64,000 nt of DNA from Aulostomus chinensis (lineage: Eukaryota > Chordata > Actinopteri > Syngnathiformes > Aulostomidae): contig JBBMOA010000014.1 in assembly GCA_037954235.1 (NCBI GenBank), positions 23,639,773-23,703,772 on the forward strand. The letters run 5' to 3'. Below, piece by piece: positions 50,144 to 63,700 of the stretch; position 1 is the stretch's first letter, and each line of letters starts with the position of its first letter. The notes beneath the pieces are model-generated. The model had not been told where the DNA came from. It worked only from the letters and a program-made list of their open reading frames with translations, and searched no databases. A program made the position numbers and the translations under genes.

Positions 50144-52165
50144 TCTTCATCTTGGGATTGAGGTTCGTGTAGCTGTATGTGATAATTAACTGGATTGCTT
50201 CATTGGCTATCTCTTCATCAGGGGTTTCCATGGCGATGCGCCAGATAAAATCCATCCCTGCCAGGTCAAGGCGTTCCACACACTGAAATTAAACAAAATT
50301 AAAGTGAATTTTTCAACCACTAAGTTGTCTCCTCCTGTCAGCACATTTGATTTGAAATGAAATATGCAGAGAAATGTGAGAGCAAAGACCCACCAGCTGA
50401 GTTCCTTGGCGTTTCAGTCGATGGTCACATAGATTGACATTCTCAAAGAAGGTTTTGAACAAATTAAAACCTGAGAGACACACACAAGATATAAGCTGAT
50501 CTACCACATAACTATTCACGACCTCATTCTGAAAGTTATTCCTCATTTTTTTACCGTTCATTGTGATCTCATAGGGCTCCAGTTTCAGTATCTTCTCCTT
50601 GAAGAGCTGCTGCTGAACATCACTCTCAAGGTCATGCTGCCCTTTGGTGAACCACTCAAAACACATCTGCACAGGTGAAAACACACTCTGTTAATGTTTC
50701 AATCAGATGACTTTTGCCAATTTGTCTTTGGAATGGTTGGCAGGGTGCAAAGAACCGTGTGTTCTCCAGAGGGGATCGGCCATCTTTGTGCTCCGTCAGT
50801 TACAGCAAGGGGCAGATACTGCCCCGCTACTTTCAGTTGCGAAGTGCGTTGTTATAATAACTCCCCTAAATTCACAAGCTATTAATTCAAACTGATGCAT
50901 TTACAAAGCCCTAAAGAGCAGAACCACCAATACATCAGTTAAATCTTCTTAATGTTTCTTACTTTGTCTCGCATAAGCACCTTCTTTATGCGAGATAAGA
51001 TGAGGAGATTAAGTCAAGGAAACATATTAGCTTGAGGAAGAAAACAGAGCCACTGTTAAATGCTTGATAACGACTCCCTTGTATTTGTTGAAGCTTGGAT
51101 TGTGACTTCTGTATGCACAGTTTGAAGGTCGATGTTTAATTCCCAAATTGACACAGACAAGATGACAAGCTAGGAATACAATTCACCATTTTGTGAGACC
51201 TACAAAGTTAATGCCAATATCAAAACTGTAAACCTGAGGTAAAAGCGAAATAAGATCCTTTAAAGCCACAATTTGTCCGCATTTTTTTCCTCTGCTGTGG
51301 AGGGTGTGTTCTCACACGCTCGTCTCTTTGTTTATCCATCTGTTTGCAGGATTATGCAAAAACTAACTGGTGCAGCGTGAGCCAGAGACCCATCTCTTTT
51401 TGCACCAAGTACCTTCCCTTAAACGTTTTTCTAAAGGGGAAAAGAGAGTAGGGCAAAAGTGGAGAGTGGACAGAGCTGTATTTGCTGAAAGGTTTTCATA
51501 CCTCACGGTCCAGCTCGCAGACGTCCGGCCCAGACACCAGGCACTCCCAGAGCTCCTTGGCCCTGTTCCACACCAGGTAGAGGCTGGCCTCCTGGAGGAA
51601 GAAGGCCAGGAAGCGCAGGTGGCTGTCCAGATACTGCACACACATTCAAAGAAACACAAATCCTATTGAAAGCAAACACACCCCCCTGTGTAACTGTGAG
51701 AGCATGATGCAGCAGTAAAGAAGGTGTAAAACTAAAATAATATTAAAACTTTACTACAAAAAATATACAGCTTGAAACTGAAATTAGATTTAAAAGAGAA
51801 AATAGAGCAAAGAGGAACCTCCTGGTAGGAGTATCGTCCATCCACCAGGGTGGAGCCTGAGAGACAGTTGTTTCCTGCAGCCGTCACAGCCAGCCGATGG
51901 CAGCACACCAGGGATCCCGTTATCAGCTTGACGATCTCAAAATTCTTTTTCAAATCCTGGATGATGCTCTACAGAGACGGTGACCACAGCGTGACATTAC
52001 ACAGATGGTTCGACTGATGATCCTGATGGTGTGTGTGATTGCTCCAGTTACCTTGTCTTGTTTCTGATAGGTCTGCTTGATGAAGGAACGGGTTATCTCG
52101 TGCAGCTGACGGAGAGCAGGTACCACCCAGACTGACTGAGGACTGCTCTGTTGAGAGGCCTGTTG

Positions 52166-52243
<78 letters not shown>

Positions 52244-55200
52244 CAGTCAGATAATGATTTTATTTAAGAGTGATCACATGAAAACATTCTACAAAAACAG
52301 AGGTCCGAAGTGGTCTGACTTCATCAGATCTTTTTAACAATTTGACAACACGGACCAGCTATTTTTGTAGTGGGAGCCTTGTGACAATGTGAGAGGGACA
52401 ATCAGGGCCAGGGATGTAAACTAATAACAACAAGTGTCACACTTGGCAAATATGTAGAAGGTCAGAGTCAAATATGAAAGATCACTGTATATCCATGGCT
52501 CTGATTGGACTCTGCACGAGTTACCGTGCTAGCACTCCCACCCAAGCTGACCACTCATTCAGCAGCTTCATCCACCACAGCCAACCCTCACCCAGAACAA
52601 GATCAACACCACTGAGTAATCATGAGTGAGTGTCAGGTCCCTCTTAATGAGGAAAGCGAGAGATTGTCGTACACCTGGTTGAACCACCTCAAGTTACAAT
52701 CAAGTGTGAAATCATCAACCTGTGACCAATGAAACCCCCCGGCCCTCCTCTATGACAGGCGTGAAGCAGCGAGACCGGACAAAGACTGATCAGAGGAATT
52801 ACAAACGATGTGAGCTTCTTCTCTTACTTTGGCCAAAGAGTTAGCTTTCCTCTTTCCCCAAGAACCAGTAAGAAATGAGCTCTGAGAGTCGCTGCCTTTA
52901 GAGTCCTCCTGAGTGGAAGTCTGGACAACATACAGTTCATTGGAGGTGGGACAGATATGTGAGGATTTACACACTCCAACAGTCCTTTAACACGCTGAAT
53001 GTGATCACATCATGGAAACCAGGGAAAGCACAGATGGAACGGAACACATTAACCATTATTTCATTTGACGTAATGCTTTGCCTGCCAGGGAGCCAGCGTG
53101 CACCGGCACACCCGAATAGATGACACACTCATACAAGGAACACACATGAACGCCTTTCACATTCACTTATCACGTTTGTTTCACAGCTTGTGTTCCTCCA
53201 TGTAGAACTTGGATACAAATCAAACATACATCCTGCATCCATTAAAGTCAAACATTTGATTATGAAATGTGAAGAACAGAAGAGCTTCAACCACATACAT
53301 GCGTACTGGGGTCTGCTAAACAATGAATGAATTATGGAGGATTACATATTACATACACAGAGATGTACAGGGGGAAAAGGGGAGTGGCCTCATAGCTACT
53401 TTAAGATGTTCAGAGGGAATGAATCAAGCAAAAGAGAAGAGGGAGACTGATAAATGGACATTCTGGTTGAATTCCAGAGGAGGTGTGAAAACAAACTTCA
53501 GCTGAGGGGTCATACGCAGCATGAACAAGCACAGCCGCTGCAGCATTGCAGGCACCCACTCAAGGGGTATTTCTCTCTTCTTGTGGAACTGCAGGTCACA
53601 GATGCACACGACATGATCCCTGCTGCCCCACATGTACGCAGAAAACAAACAATAAATGTACCTCCCCTTAGAGCAGTTGCTGAATCTCTAAGCCACTATA
53701 AACACCAGCCCCCACATCTGCAAACACTGAGGGTCTGTCTCACCTTCTTAATGTCCTCAATACATTTAATGATGTAACTGCGTTTCACAGTCTCCTTGAC
53801 AGCGTAGGCATCACTCAGGATCCCCAGGTGCTCCTCCAATGCTTGCTGAACAAGACTGGTGGGCAGAGTGGGGAGGTGCGCCAACTCCCACAGCACCTCC
53901 AGCACCTGCGCAGGCACACAACATTGTGGACTCAAGGCAGATTTTCAATCATGAAAGCCGACTTGCCAACATTCCTTGCCTGACAGAGAGACAGGCGCGT
54001 CTTACCTTGCCTGTCGTGGTTTCAGAGCGAGCCTCTCTACCGATCTTCCCGATCAGACTGAGCAGCTTCTGTCTGACGCGATCACTCTCAACCTCCCAGC
54101 TCTTAATGACATCACATGCAAACACATTACCACCAAAACAAACACACACTTACACACCACTTCCCATAGATTTATATCACGGTCAATGTTATTTATGATC
54201 AAGCCACCGACCTTCTGTATGAGCATGAACAGGTGAGTGAGCTGGTCAAAGCTGAACTTGACAGCAGCAGCAGCAATGATTGTATGAATGTTCTCGATCA
54301 CAGTTGATGATTGGCCCGCCTGAAATACAGATTCAAAAGATCCATCGAACAACAGCTCATCACTCTAATGCATCTATTTCAATATTTATACACTAAAATG
54401 TCCTTACATTTAATAAAAGCTGCAGGGTACCACTCAGAGGGAACAAGGAACAAGGTTCTACTGAAGATGTGTGGCTTATTGTTAGTGTGAGTAGGGTATG
54501 GTTCATCTAATGTTTCAGATGCTGTTACTTTTATTTTGAAATAAACAAGAACTATGTTCAAGGAGGAAAAATGTAACGCTGAAAACTATTTCACTCATTA
54601 TCTGAGCTTTCAAATGGGTTAATGGACAGACTTGGCTGTCAGCGCATGTTTCGTGAATTGCACATAGATGTTTCTTCTTATTTTCCACTTATTGCTTTGC
54701 GTCAAGAAAAAATTTCACAGAAAAATGAGGCAGCGTTCGTGCATGAAGCCCAACACTTCTAAATAAACCCCTCAAGTGTACTGTTAAACAATTAAGAATG
54801 TGTAGAAAGTGCTAAAGAGGTGTCAGGTGCACGTTGGTGCTGACCTGTATTTTCCAGATCTTGGAGAGTTCATCCAGCGACAGTTTACTCCCGAGCAGCT
54901 CGATGATTCCCTTGATTCTCTCACAGTACTGAGCTTGGTCAATGTTACCTGTAACAAGGAGTCATCAGTTAGCTTTGTAAACCTGGAAGCACACTTCTAG
55001 ACATATTTGAGATGTTCTACGACCTACGAGTGTGTGAACTATGTTTTTCCCGTGCTAGGATGTGACACACATTCTCACCTTCCAGTGCTATTGACAGGAC
55101 TGAATTCTCTACAAGCCAGTCCAACAGTTTATCCGTGTCAATGGCGTTTTTCACTGTCTTTGCTACGGTGCTCTCCTCTATTAACTTTGTCACCTGCGAG

Positions 55201-56013
55201 ACAATAAACATAAAAACGGGGTGAGATGAGGCAAGAGCTGATTAAAAACCTAAAGATGGAATTTACGCAGCTTCTAACCTCTTTGAGGGAGTTCATCTTG
55301 GTAGAGAAATGGGGGGTTTTGAGCATGCGTAGCAGCGTGTCCAGCCGGAGGTCATCCACCACAGCAACCATCTCCCTCTGGAACTTCATACACAACAGCT
55401 TGATGGCTGACAGCAGGTCAGGGATGCTCACCAGACGCTGGAAGGAGTGAGTTATATACTTCAGTCACCATTGCTGCTCATGTTTCCTTCAGTTTGAAAC
55501 ATTTTTTTCCCTTCAGTTTATCCCTTTTCCTTAAAAAACAATTTTTTAAACTGCAAATTCCCCTGCACCGAGGACTTGGCCATTGCTGCCTCCCACTCAA
55601 GGCGCTCAGGAAATTGAAAACAGGCCTTTGTGGGGAAAGTCAAATACTTTTGGCCTCAGGTCCTGTCTTCTATGAGCTCAACAGCAAATATCCCATTAGG
55701 ATGACTGATATCAAACACTACCTTGTCTTTCAGGTCCTTTTCCTCCAGGTTCTGCACGTATGTGATCATCTTATGGATGACAGGATCCAGCATAGGCTGG
55801 GGGGAAAAAAACAAAAACTCTGTTGATCCGTATGAGAAAAACAGCAGCAGCAGCAAACAGTATGGACATACGCATTTGACCTTGGTGCTTTATTCCGCTG
55901 TACATTCTATTTTATCTGATGTAACAGTCATTTCAAACAAAAAGAGAGAAAAATAACAAAGAAAGGATACACAACCAGGTCTTCCATTGTTGTAACATAA
56001 TGATGATCATTGA

Positions 56014-56051
<38 letters not shown>

Positions 56052-57416
56052 TGAGCAGATTTGACGGCTCACCTGGACAAGGCTGGAGTTCAAGTACTCA
56101 GCGCAGACTCCCAGAGGCTGAACCAGCGCTGATACACACTGCAGATGGAAAGAGTCTGGCTGAAGCACAGTCAAAACCAAGAAGTTCGAACTTCTAGGTC
56201 TTAGTTGTTTTATGTAATGTGACACGTATACTGAGAAATGGATGCACAGCCGTTGTTTACCACTCAAATGAGGCCAGAGGTCAAATAGTTTTTGAACTGA
56301 CACTGTGTTTTCACTGTTGCGTGAGTGACGGAGGGAGCGTAAACAGATCTACTAATACAGCAGCCCAGCTGTCATTTGTCATCCAGTGATAAATCACAGA
56401 TTCTTGAATGAATGCTTCCTGTGTTACTGTCTGTCTTCCCCTACCTTTGCTTCAATTCACTCGTGACCCCCCCCCCCCCCCCCCCCCGCCCCGCGCACTT
56501 GTCTTCCTGTTCTAAACAGACAAATGAATGAGTCACCCTTGGGAGCTGGAAGAGGAGGAAGTGCTCCCCACATTTTTTCTCCTTTCATCTTTTCTCCTTT
56601 CACAGTCTCTCTCTCTCTCTCTCTCCTGTGCTTTTAGGAAGTTCGCTATCTGACAGCGTACAACCTCCACAGCGCTCACGCTGCCACTGAAGACTGCAAC
56701 CGTCCAACCGGTCTCTTACCGATTAGTATGCTAATGGTTAGAGGGAGTGTGTGTTCGTACACACCAAATCAATGGCTATGCTCTGCTGTGGTTCCGGCCA
56801 GGTTCCCAGAAGGGAGCGTTAGCACAAGGATGCCTCAGAAGACGAAACACAGCAGAGCATTTCAACCATCACACACACAGTGGGAGGATGAGAGGGCTTG
56901 TGTGTTTGTAAGTGAGTATTATAGAGATAGGAAAGAGAGGGACATTCAGCACGCTGCAGCTGAGAGCAGTGTGTGTGTGTGGGGGGCGGGGGCATAATGA
57001 CCTTTAGCCTGTATAAGCTGTCTGGAAGTCTGTCTACAGTCGGTGTCTCCATCCATAACTAGAGTAGTGAGTATTTAATTACTTTGAAGAACGTCAGGCC
57101 ATTTATAAAGAAGGCAGGGAAGACAAATGGAGGGAGGGATAGTCTTACAGCTATTTCGATTTCCTCCGTGTTGAGCTTCGTCTGAATGGCGGTGAATCCT
57201 CCCAACTCTCCAAACTGCACACAGAAGACAAGTCGAAAGGGGATTTTAGAAACATTACACAACAAAGGGTATGTTGCACATGTGTGTGGAGGCTAAATCT
57301 GGGTGAGTGCACATTACTTACTCGATTCACCAAATCAACCAGCCAACCGTGAGGCTCCTGAAACAGACAATTGTGTTTTCAGCGGGTTTATTCAGCAATG
57401 ACACAGCAAATTATAA

Positions 57417-57473
<57 letters not shown>

Positions 57474-58791
57474 TCTGACAGCTGTTGTGTCTCAGTCACA
57501 CATGTTGTGCTGATCTCCTGTGGCTCAGTTACACAACACCGGGGATGTTTGTCTGCCCTCCATGAGACTATGAATTGTAAACAAGGGACCATCAGGAAGT
57601 ATGTGTACATAAAAACTACAAATAAATACTAACGTAGCATCTGAATAAAGTTACACACAAGTACTTGAATGAACCTCACAGGGGTTGAAGAGGAGGAGGA
57701 GGACTTCACACGAGCGCTCACCTTCTGATAGGTGTTGCTGGGAGAGACGGCGAACATGTTGGCCTCATCTCCAAAAACTTCAGCCCAGTTCCTCTGACAG
57801 GCCTTCATCCGGTTCTTGAAATGGTACTCGTTATCAGGGTTGAAGGCCTGGTCACAACGGCAGAAAACAGAAAAAGTAGTCCTGAGAATCAGTTGTAAAA
57901 TTGTAATCAAGTTAGCCACAATAATGCTTCTGATTAATCGTAAAATTAAAACACAAATTTAGCTGTGTTTGGAAGGGTAGACAAAAAAAATACGTGTGTT
58001 GTTGGAGTAACGAAATGGGTTTTCACTTCATTAACAGCATGGATGAATTCAAAATGAGAATCAATGTCTCAGCAAGTAGTCGGCGTTTATTGATGCACTT
58101 TGTCATCTGAGAGCTGAATTGCACCGGTGTGGCTACGTCCTGGACGAGTGACCACCACGAGAGGCTCGCTGAGCTTTCAGTTCTGTTGAATGAGAGAAAA
58201 CATGCTATTCTACAGCACTTGATCAGGCACCATCAGACCCGCCGCCACAGAGAGACACTCTTGATAAGCCTCTGTGTCATGGTGCGACACAGGCGGGCAT
58301 CTCTGCTGCACGCCCCTCATGCCTTCTGATAAACATTCACACTTAAAGGAAGGTGCAGTGGACAAATGTGGTAAATGAATGCCTTAAAGGGTTAGTTTGG
58401 TTATTTTGATGCAGGGTCGTAAGAGGCACTGAAGCCCCGTCAGTGTCTCACCTCCCATAGCTAATGATCAGCTCATCATCCGTCAATATTGCAGCAGGAA
58501 GCATAGGAAGGTGCTGCAGTGGTATGAGGACAGCACCAACACTACTTCTGGCCACTAACAAGTCCACACATCTGAAGTATACGTGTCCCTTTATGTGCCC
58601 GCAACACTTTGATCATTTTTGGTGCTCGGTACTCCTGTCAGACAGCCGTTTTCTTTGGGGACTACATTCCTCAACTGCGCAACATCTGTGTTACTACAAA
58701 AAGCCACAGCTGATGTAGTACATCTGACGTACTACAGTGCACAGCATATGTGGCAAAACCAGTACTTTTAATGAGGGGGAATTGAAGTCTT

Positions 58792-58884
<93 letters not shown>

Positions 58885-60667
58885 TATATATATATCTCAT
58901 GCTAGATATCACTAAAGCAGTGAGAATAAATTTATTTTGATTTCCCGAAACTGATCATCTGGTACTGACAAAGGATGTCAACATTCATCAGTCAACAGTC
59001 AAACTAACCATTCAGGTTTGATGGGTTAAAGCTAGATTAAGATGGCACCTTTCAAAGAACCAAGGTGGATTTGTGAAGGTAAACAGGCAGCCTGGACTAA
59101 ACTCTGCAGTCAGAGTAATAGCATCGTGTAGCTCCTGAGAGAATAACGACAGAGCTCCTCAACACGCCAACGACCCCGAGGCAGGTGGACCCCTGTATCA
59201 GAGACAATCTCTTGTCATCGGACACCAACGCTCCCGGCAGGTCACAAACTAATCAGAAGCACTGACGGTTTCCTACCACTGCACATCAGTGCCATGACGG
59301 AGCAGGCTTGCTGTGCCATGGAACTAACAGACAGCACATGCCAGTTCATGTCAACAGCTAAATTGGAATGATAAATTGCTTAAACTGAAACATGGCTTTT
59401 ACTTTTTTTTTTAGACACTCCTTTCACAAATGGTGAATTAGAAATATCGGGTTACCAAAATAAATAAATGAAGAGTAAAAAGGGTTAAAAGCCAGCTAGT
59501 GAGAGAAAGCGCACCATGGTGAGGACCCCCATCAGGTTGATAGGAACGGGGTCCTGCTTGACCCTCTCTGCCACCAGCTCCACCAGCAACATGAGCATGT
59601 TGTAGATTCCCTCATGAATCTCCGTGCCCCATTTGTGTACAGCACTGCTGGTCAGCAACTGGGGACAGAGAGCAGGAGGGCAATTAGTGAACATGTATGT
59701 TCATCAATCACTGATCACACAGTGGGTTAGAGCACAAACTTGGTGCTCACCTTTTTAAAGGCCTCTGGCATGCATCGATCCATAAACCGCTTGCAGTTCT
59801 CATCAGCATCAGCAAGACCTGAAGAAGACGTTAATAATGGATTCACTTATTTACACCACAGCTGAACTGTGACAAAGCACTGTAGATACAGACTGAGCCA
59901 TGTAACACAGTTGATAAATAAATATAAAGTGTGAAAGTCTAAACTAAAGACGCCACCTACACGGTACCACAGATGGAGCCTGTTTAGTTTCACGCATGCA
60001 CACGGTCTTACCGTGCCGGGCTAGGCAAGTGGACGCGATGAGACATTTGCCAAGCGATTCCTCTCGCTTGTACGGAATGGACCAGTGATCGGTGAACACT
60101 CGACTCTCCAGCTCGTACAGGTTGGTGGTGGGGAACTCCATGCTTCCCCCAGAGCAGTTCCCATTCTCATCATTGCTCCTCTGCAATGCAGATGAAAGAT
60201 ACAATTACAAATGAGAATAAAACAATGTTATGTCTCCCAGTTGCTCCCAAATAATAGCACTACTTGATTCTATGATAACATAAATGGCCTCAGTCAGGCC
60301 AGGATGACGCTGGATTCTTCCTCCGTCTAGGAAAGTGTGTCCTGTCCTCTGTGACCTGCCCTTCATCTCTATCCTCATCTCTCCATTTCCTCCTCAGCGG
60401 ATCTCATACCAATCGCAGACAGGTGCTTGTGTTCCATCATTTCAAGCAATTACGTCGAAACCGTTGATGTGTAAGACAGCGTGTGAAGTCTAATTAGTCA
60501 CGTGACACAACTAAATGTCTGACACACGGAATTTTGACTTTCATTTGCTGCAGAGACGCTCACAAAAGATCCCAGTTCAACTTTCTGCATTCATGGTTTC
60601 ATTAGTGTGAAACGCTAAAATCTGCTATGAAAAAAACAAAATAGCCACTGGCACTACAGTCTAAGTA

Positions 60668-60720
<53 letters not shown>

Positions 60721-63700
60721 CGTGCACGTGGTGAAAGAAGACAAAGGATTACTAAATTATTTAAATCAAAGTCGTTTGCATATTCATGAAGTAAACTGAA
60801 TATTCATGATTAAAATTCAGACCTGAAATAATCACACACGCTGAGGTGGAGCATTAACGGCACGTATTTGCAAAGTGTGTCATTCTTGGAAATAAACTCG
60901 TGTTTGTACTGCAATTTCACTATTCAACAATACAGAGAACTCTACGGAGGCTGGACCTGCTGTCATGGATGGAAATATGACTCAACAGTAGGATTCAGCT
61001 CTCACTACAATGACCAAACTATTACAAACACCGGCAAATTTGTGTCTGAGGGCACAAAATTTTTATACAACACAAGACAGTCAGGTGGTAGCACTGATCT
61101 CCACATACAAGCAACACATGATGGTTGACATGATTAACTGCACTATGCTGATACATGCATGTAAGTGATGGACTAGACATTAATAACAGGAAAACAGGAA
61201 GGAGGGACGGAGAGGAGAAAGCGATGGAGAAGCATCATATTTCACTCCTTCCGTTTCTCAGAATATCAGAAATGATAGCTGGACAAGAGGAAAGGAAAAG
61301 AGACGAACCTAACACACCATCCTGAGCAAAGGACCAGGTTCATGAGAGACATGCCACTGCTGGCTTAATTACCAAATCACAACACAACGGCAATTACGCT
61401 CGACTCTCTCAGATGAGTCCTTTAAATAAAAGAGGACAGCAAGGGGAAAACAGAAATAATCACCCGACAAATCACTAAAAAAGCGCTGCAAATCTCCCGC
61501 TGCTTGCAGAGCTTAAGTCTTTAGGGGAAAGGTTTAGGTCTCCGAGGAACAGCATGTGTGCGGTTGTGCAGCATGATGAGGTAACTCAGCGCCACTCTGT
61601 TACTACGCACCCAGCAAGCCTCCTGGGGCCCTCGTGCAAAATCTGCAATGTGTTTGTCAGGGAGACTGCAGGGCTATATTTAGGATAACATGGGGTCACG
61701 GAGACCTATGACATGATTCTTAGGCACAAAAATTGTAGGCGGATGGCAAAAATAACAGTAAAAGCATGATCACTTGGGACGGGAACCCCAAACCAGAATT
61801 GCTAGAATAACGCAAAGCACTGGCATCATACGCCTCTGAGCTGATCAATTCATGTCACCTTCCTACAGGGCAATGACGTCATGTCATGATCAGACGATAA
61901 TCAGAATCTATCTTACAACCTTTTCAGCTCCCATCCATCTTGTCCATCCTTTGCAGCTTCTTCCATGAAGTTGTGCTGCAATGCCACTTATTCTCTGAAA
62001 ATGTGAGACTAGAGAGCACTCAGAGTAAGCATACCCCCAAAGAGGCCTACGTGACATCCTCAGATGCAGATCGATTCCAAAACCTAATCAATTGTTCCTC
62101 AACCTAAGTTCTATCATTCTACCAAATTACATTAACATCAATCCACAACTTTTTGTGTTCCCCTGCCAGTAGACAAACAAATCAGCACTGGCGACCTCCT
62201 TGATGGAGGCAACAAAGCCAGCGCTCTCCTGGACAGGCATCAAGGGATTATTTTACTGGTTGATTTAAACGGGAAATGCATCTGAATTGGAATTCTTTGA
62301 AATTCGGAAATTAGTCAAACATTTTGGCAGCTCCAACAGAGATGTAATGAACTGCATCACGAGGACAGTGAGTCACTTTGAGGTGTGTGAACACAAATCA
62401 TTGGCATATTTCCAAAAAGAAGGTTATTATTTGCCTTGATCTGCAAATGTGCGTTGTTTTCTGCATGACGTATTTAACACCTGTTGTTCATAGCTGACAG
62501 CCTGAGATGTAGAGGAAACCTGAGCATATCCTACCGACCCGTACTCCCAGCAAATGTCATCGAATCAAAGTGAAGAAAGAATGTCAAATACAAAACATGA
62601 GTATTGACTTGGAGAACTGCATGGTTCCTGGTGGCAGTACTGGGATGTCTGGGAAGGCAACAGGTTTGGAGTCAACTTGCAAACAGTCTGACTGGTGGTG
62701 TCAGTCAGAGTGATCCTACCCTGTTTCATGCAGACTGATACTTACGTGTGTAAATGAGATCAGCGTTACACCTGCACAATAACACGGTACACAAGAGCAA
62801 AGAGGTGAACTGCTGTAAACTGTCATGTGCTGGTCAATGATCCATTTAAATAGCCTAGAAACATCACACAATAGTCCACACACACACACACACACGCTCG
62901 CTCCCTCTGGGCGTGAAAACACAAAAAACGCTCTGACAGCTAAAAATGTTGACAGAGGAAATATCAAAATGGCACATATGTCTCCACTTCTCCAGCTCGA
63001 GCAGACCGCAGTCCTGACAGCTCAGGACGCTGTCAGCAGACCTGCTAGCTAACGGTAGCTAACCTATGCAAAGTTAACCATCCAACCGCCCGGGGGCCAG
63101 CTGAGAGTCGTGGTTACCCGCTAGCAGACAGCTCTTAGCTCAAATATGCGACTGACTCACTGTCCTCCACAGCGACACATCTGCACCGCTACTCGTGGTG
63201 CTGTTCCACCACTGGCGGGTTCCACTCTCAACTCACGTCAGCTAGCCGGTAGCTAGCTAGGTTAGCTATCCGATCTAGACTTGCTATTTAGCGCCATTAT
63301 TCAAGAAGCAAAGCCTCACGTTCACAGGGCAGAAGCCACTGATTGGCAGTGATATGCCTTCTCTCGCAGCACCGGGGAGAGAGTTTACACATTGCTCTGA
63401 CAGCTCACGTTGTGCTCGCTGCATGTAAGCTAGCAATGAGGCTGCTAAGTTTAGCTAGTTAAATGGGCGAGCCCACTCTCTCCCAGTAAGTTACAATTGG
63501 CCATATTCTCCACCCTCTCTCCTCCGGTTCATTCTTACTGAAATGCACGTTGATCTCACCTCGCTGTCTACTACGTCGTGGTACGCGGGCGGAGGGTCAA
63601 ACCCTCCCGTGCCAGTCCGCCCGCTGTTTTCCCCGTCTCCGCTGGTGCTCAAGCCCGGGGCAGGCCCGCTTTCCATCGGCTCATATCCATACCCGAGTCC

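Larger units (their letters stand above)
47477..52908 (-). other. usp24: usp24 exons 16-28, including ubiquitin-like fold
   Basis: Exons: 52908-52828, 52159-52052, 51968-51819, 51633-51502, 50666-50555, 50470-50394, 50282-50142, 48816-48763, 48677-48562, 48411-48345, 48269-48159, 48058-47960, 47650-47477. Exons 26-28 carry the UBL (TYESTKDTFTLE, THSNETIGSIRWKI, VDNVQIFANDS) followed by a Ser-rich linker. Exon 16 (81 bp, phase 0 on both sides) does not match the human linker well and may be a cassette exon. The donor of exon 22 is the first GT of a (GT)n microsatellite. Confidence 0.93.
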
